Of a DNA stretch of 64,000 nt, positions 61,523-64,000 are shown piece after piece. A program made the translations under genes and the position numbers. The stretch spans positions 62,001-126,000 of the forward strand of contig NVWL01000003.1 in the NCBI GenBank assembly GCA_002733645.1, in the 5' to 3' direction. The number at the start of each line of letters is the position of its first letter. Position 1 is the first letter of the stretch. Under the pieces are notes generated by a model, which was not told the DNA's origin, did no database searches, and worked only from the letters and a program-made list of their open reading frames with translations. The DNA comes from Oceanobacter sp. (lineage in GTDB: Bacteria; Pseudomonadota; Gammaproteobacteria; Pseudomonadales; Oceanobacteraceae).

Positions 61523-62683
61523 GTGAAACACCTAGAAAAAGTTCCTTCTGCTAAATCAATAGGTAGCTTAAACAAGCTCTCTCATGCACTTGGCATTGAG
61601 AAGAGTATATTGATTGATGTTGCTGAATCTATTGGTGGGTACAGAAAATCAGAAAGAACTAAGGATAACGGTAAAATACGAGTAGTTTATAGTCCAAGTA
61701 GAATTGTAAGAAAAATTCAATCAGCCATAAATGAACGAATATTCACAGACCCTCGTATTATCAGTTGGGGCGAGTACCTATATGGCTCTATACCTAATGA
61801 TGAATATGTAACTAGGGATTATATTTCATGCGCAGCACGTCATGGGATGTGTAAGTCTATATTGAAAATGGATATTTCAGATTACTTTGATAATATCCAT
61901 GAAGATGCGGTTTTCGATGTTTTCAACGGTTTTCTTAAATATCCGAATGATGTTTCGACAATATTAGCTGGTATATGTACTCATGAAGGACGTGTTCCTC
62001 AAGGGGGGTTGACCTCCAGCTATCTTGCTAATTTAGTATTGTATGATGTTGAAGAGATAGTAATAAATAAGTTAGAAAAAAAGAAACTTACATATACAAG
62101 GTACGTTGACGATATTACCGTTTCATCATTATCTTATGGGTATGATTTTACCTATGCTCAAGATTTAATTAAAAATATGTTGCATGGTAAAGGTTTTCCA
62201 GTAAACGAAGAAAAGTGCGTAATTGAACGAAGTGGTACTATCGGCTTATCTGTCCATGGTTTGAGAGTAGGGTATGATCGACCTAGGCTGCCTAGAGAGG
62301 AAATGCGAAGAATTCGTGCAAATGTTCAAAAAGTTGAAATTATTTCAAAAGAACCTGGTTACCGTACAACGCATTCATACAGAAGGGATTTTAATAGGTG
62401 TATGGGGCGGGTTAATAAGTTAGTTAGGTTAAAGCATGATCAAGGTGCTAAATTCATTAAGCGTTTGAATGCAATCAAACCATTGCCTTCTATTAAAGAT
62501 ATTAATAGATGTAGAAAAATGGTCTGGTTTTTAGCTAAAGATTATGAAAATAAAAAAAGACGACTATCATACGAGCGTAGGTTTTATATTTGTCATGAAC
62601 GTTTGAATATACTTAAAAGAAGTTTTTATCAGGAAGAGCAGTACCTAAGATCTAATTTACGAACTATTAGGCCTGTTTCATGA
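61523..62683 (+). CDS. Retron reverse transcriptase
   Basis: Makes msDNA by extending from a 2'-OH of its own RNA template. The 386 residues start at GTG 61523; the only upstream in-frame ATG meets a stop. RT motifs: GKIRVVYSPSRIVRKIQ (motif 1), LKMDISDYFDNI with D117, RVPQGGLTSSYLANL, and YTRYVDDITV with D196-D197. The retron NAxxH box appears as CAARH (103-107) and the VTG box as VHG (244-246), both variant. A helical basic C terminus follows. Its stop overlaps the effector start by four bases. Confidence 0.92.
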   Translation: MKHLEKVPSAKSIGSLNKLSHALGIEKSILIDVAESIGGYRKSERTKDNGKIRVVYSPSRIVRKIQSAINERIFTDPRIISWGEYLYGSIPNDEYVTRDYISCAARHGMCKSILKMDISDYFDNIHEDAVFDVFNGFLKYPNDVSTILAGICTHEGRVPQGGLTSSYLANLVLYDVEEIVINKLEKKKLTYTRYVDDITVSSLSYGYDFTYAQDLIKNMLHGKGFPVNEEKCVIERSGTIGLSVHGLRVGYDRPRLPREEMRRIRANVQKVEIISKEPGYRTTHSYRRDFNRCMGRVNKLVRLKHDQGAKFIKRLNAIKPLPSIKDINRCRKMVWFLAKDYENKKRRLSYERRFYICHERLNILKRSFYQEEQYLRSNLRTIRPVS

Positions 62684-63399
62684 GTGTAAATTTTCGTTTG
62701 AGTAAGTCAGTTAAGTATATAGTATGTGTTTATATGCTAATTGTTTTGGTGTCTCTATTTTTAACTGTGTACTCGTTATGGTTGACTGTAGTATCACAAG
62801 AATTAGTGGAGTTGCCTTTCTGTCTTGAATCTCATTGCGTAAAATATTTCTTAGATATGACCAGCTCATCATTTGTGTTTATATATAGAGGTGGTCTACT
62901 GGCAACAGGAATATTTACTTTTATCTCTGTTGCTCTGCTGATGGAAAATTATATATCAAACTTGGGGTCTCAGAGAATATCAAATAATGTTTCACAATAT
63001 AATCATTTTTCTACTTATATACACTTGCTTCTTGAACGCTATGATCGGATACCAGTAAAGTCAATATCAAGTTTAAGGTGGTATCAGTCAATTTACGCCT
63101 CGCCTACTCAGGGTAAATTTGAGATTTCTGACCAATATTATAAAACGATTGCTGAGATTAATAATATAATATTATCTTCAAATTTGAATTATGTTGAGGG
63201 TGGTAGTTATCGATTTAGAGAGCATCAGAATTTATTAAGTAATACACTATTTGAGATAGGTATAACTTTACATACAGGTCCCCGAACTTCATTCCATGAA
63301 GCTGAGCGTCAAGTGATTGATTTTATTAATGAGACTCATTCGATGTTTATCTCGGAGGGAATGGATATAGTGAAATTAGAAATACCAAAATATAAGTAA
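62680..63399 (+). CDS. Two-TM retron effector, Ec48-like
   Basis: The 239-residue protein starts at an ATG overlapping the reverse transcriptase stop (ATGA), implying translational coupling. It has two membrane segments, at about 12-38 (KYIVCVYMLIVLVSLFLTV...) and 66-88 (VFIYRGGLLATGIFTFISVAL), followed by about 150 cytoplasmic residues. The size and layout match the effector membrane protein of retron Ec48, which depolarises the inner membrane when RecBCD is inhibited. The Ec48 assignment rests on architecture and partner gene and would need a sequence comparison for certainty. Confidence 0.8.
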   Translation: MSVNFRLSKSVKYIVCVYMLIVLVSLFLTVYSLWLTVVSQELVELPFCLESHCVKYFLDMTSSSFVFIYRGGLLATGIFTFISVALLMENYISNLGSQRISNNVSQYNHFSTYIHLLLERYDRIPVKSISSLRWYQSIYASPTQGKFEISDQYYKTIAEINNIILSSNLNYVEGGSYRFREHQNLLSNTLFEIGITLHTGPRTSFHEAERQVIDFINETHSMFISEGMDIVKLEIPKYK

Positions 63400-63486
63400 T
63401 ATTAATTTGAAAAATCCGTTAAAAACAGTTAACCCTTACTTTTCTTCAATATGTTAAGATTAAGACAATTTCCCGGATGATTTTTC

Positions 63487-64000
63487 ATGTTTCGTCTATA
63501 TCACTCCAACGATCTTGAGGTGCTCAAAGAGCTATTACTGCGTGAGATTCGCCAGAATCCGCCGGGGGTGTTTGACCACGAGCAAATCCTGGTGCAATCG
63601 CAAGGCATGGCACACTGGCTGAAACTGCAATTGGCGGATGGCCTTGGCGTGGCGGCTCAGGTCGATTTCCCGTTGCCGTCGGCGTACGTTTGGAAAGTGT
63701 TCAATACACTCAAGCCTGAATTACCAGAACGTTCGCACTTCGAGAAGCAAGCAATGGCGTGGAAGTTGATGCGCCTGCTACCTGAATTAACGAGTCAGTC
63801 TGACGCTGAATGTGCGGCTATTGCCACCTACCTTAACGACGACACTCATGGCCTCAAGCTCTATGAGCTGGCCCACGAAATTGCCGACGTGTTTGACCAA
63901 TACTTAGTCTACCGCCCGGATTGGCTACTGGCGTGGGAACGAGGCGAGAATGACATCGCCGACACCGACGTCAGTGCACATCCATGGCAACCGATTGTCT
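63487..64000 (+). CDS. recC: RecBCD subunit RecC (3' end outside window)
   Basis: Recognises Chi within the RecBCD helicase-nuclease. The visible 171 residues (MFRLYHSNDLEVLKELLLRE, then VQSQGMAHWLKLQLADGLGVA, VDFPLPSAYVWKVF, KQAMAWKLMRLLPEL and FDQYLVYRPDWLLAW) align with the E. coli RecC N terminus. The first 28 codons also occur at 61063, ahead of the retron. The upstream 87 bases between the effector and this ATG are AT-rich and not related to the original recC upstream region, so expression is probably now driven from the retron side. Confidence 0.95.
   Translation, partial: MFRLYHSNDLEVLKELLLREIRQNPPGVFDHEQILVQSQGMAHWLKLQLADGLGVAAQVDFPLPSAYVWKVFNTLKPELPERSHFEKQAMAWKLMRLLPELTSQSDAECAAIATYLNDDTHGLKLYELAHEIADVFDQYLVYRPDWLLAWERGENDIADTDVSAHPWQPIV

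Overview
The window looks like chromosome of a marine gammaproteobacterium of the Oceanospirillales/Pseudomonadales type. This is an inference from gene content and order, not a species call. The order polA / DUF2782 / thrB, then engB, cytochrome c5, cytochrome c4, dsbA, an endonuclease/exonuclease/phosphatase gene and a GGDEF gene matches the Pseudomonas polA-engB neighbourhood. Marine-type surface genes (TonB receptor, secreted Pla-1/VolA-like lipase, DUF4397 lipoprotein) surround it. No rRNA or tRNA gene and no CRISPR array was seen.

Layout. 1-3.9 kb: end of a TonB-dependent receptor followed by a YkoF-like protein, a PnuC/PnuT-type transporter and a ThiK-like kinase, probably a thiamine scavenging operon. 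4.1-10.6 kb: housekeeping genes with polA and thrB. 10.6-15.9 kb: an accessory stretch between polA and engB holding a HEPN-motif protein, a rearranged parD-parE-yoeB toxin cluster, a Tat-exported GMC oxidoreductase and a secreted lipase. 16-22 kb: engB, c-type cytochromes, DsbA, nuclease-fold protein and diguanylate cyclase. 21.2-23.9 kb: DeoR-type regulator and glmS.

23,919-42,661 is an apparently intact Tn7 relative inserted just downstream of glmS. It has perfect terminal repeats, a 5-bp target duplication (TTTCC), TnsB-site arrays at both ends and the full tnsABCDE set with catalytic residues in place. Its cargo is a divalent-metal efflux system (TolC/CzcB/CzcA-like proteins, a HupE/UreJ protein and a small exported protein) preceded by a BlaI-type repressor and a BlaR1-like M56 metalloprotease. 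The cargo is bracketed by an IS3-family element and a decayed IS3 relative. Two related palindromes, one over the repressor promoter and one at the head of the efflux operon, are candidate operators.

42.7-60.9 kb returns to ordinary chromosome: a chemoreceptor paired with a periplasmic binding protein, exported proteins, rep, an EAL phosphodiesterase, a DUF4397 lipoprotein, comM, a non-coding foldback (MITE-like) element, alanine dehydrogenase, tandem-repeat arrays ahead of a small lipoprotein gene, and a CNNM/CBS membrane protein.

61.0-64.0 kb holds the most striking locus: a retron (promoter, structured msr-msd candidate, reverse transcriptase, two-TM effector of the Ec48 type) inserted at the 5' end of recC. 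The first 28 codons of recC are present twice, once as a truncated leader before the retron and once as the start of the intact gene after it. The copies differ at only four positions, all synonymous. Retron Ec48 is known to guard RecBCD, so here the guard sits directly on the gene of the complex it is expected to monitor.
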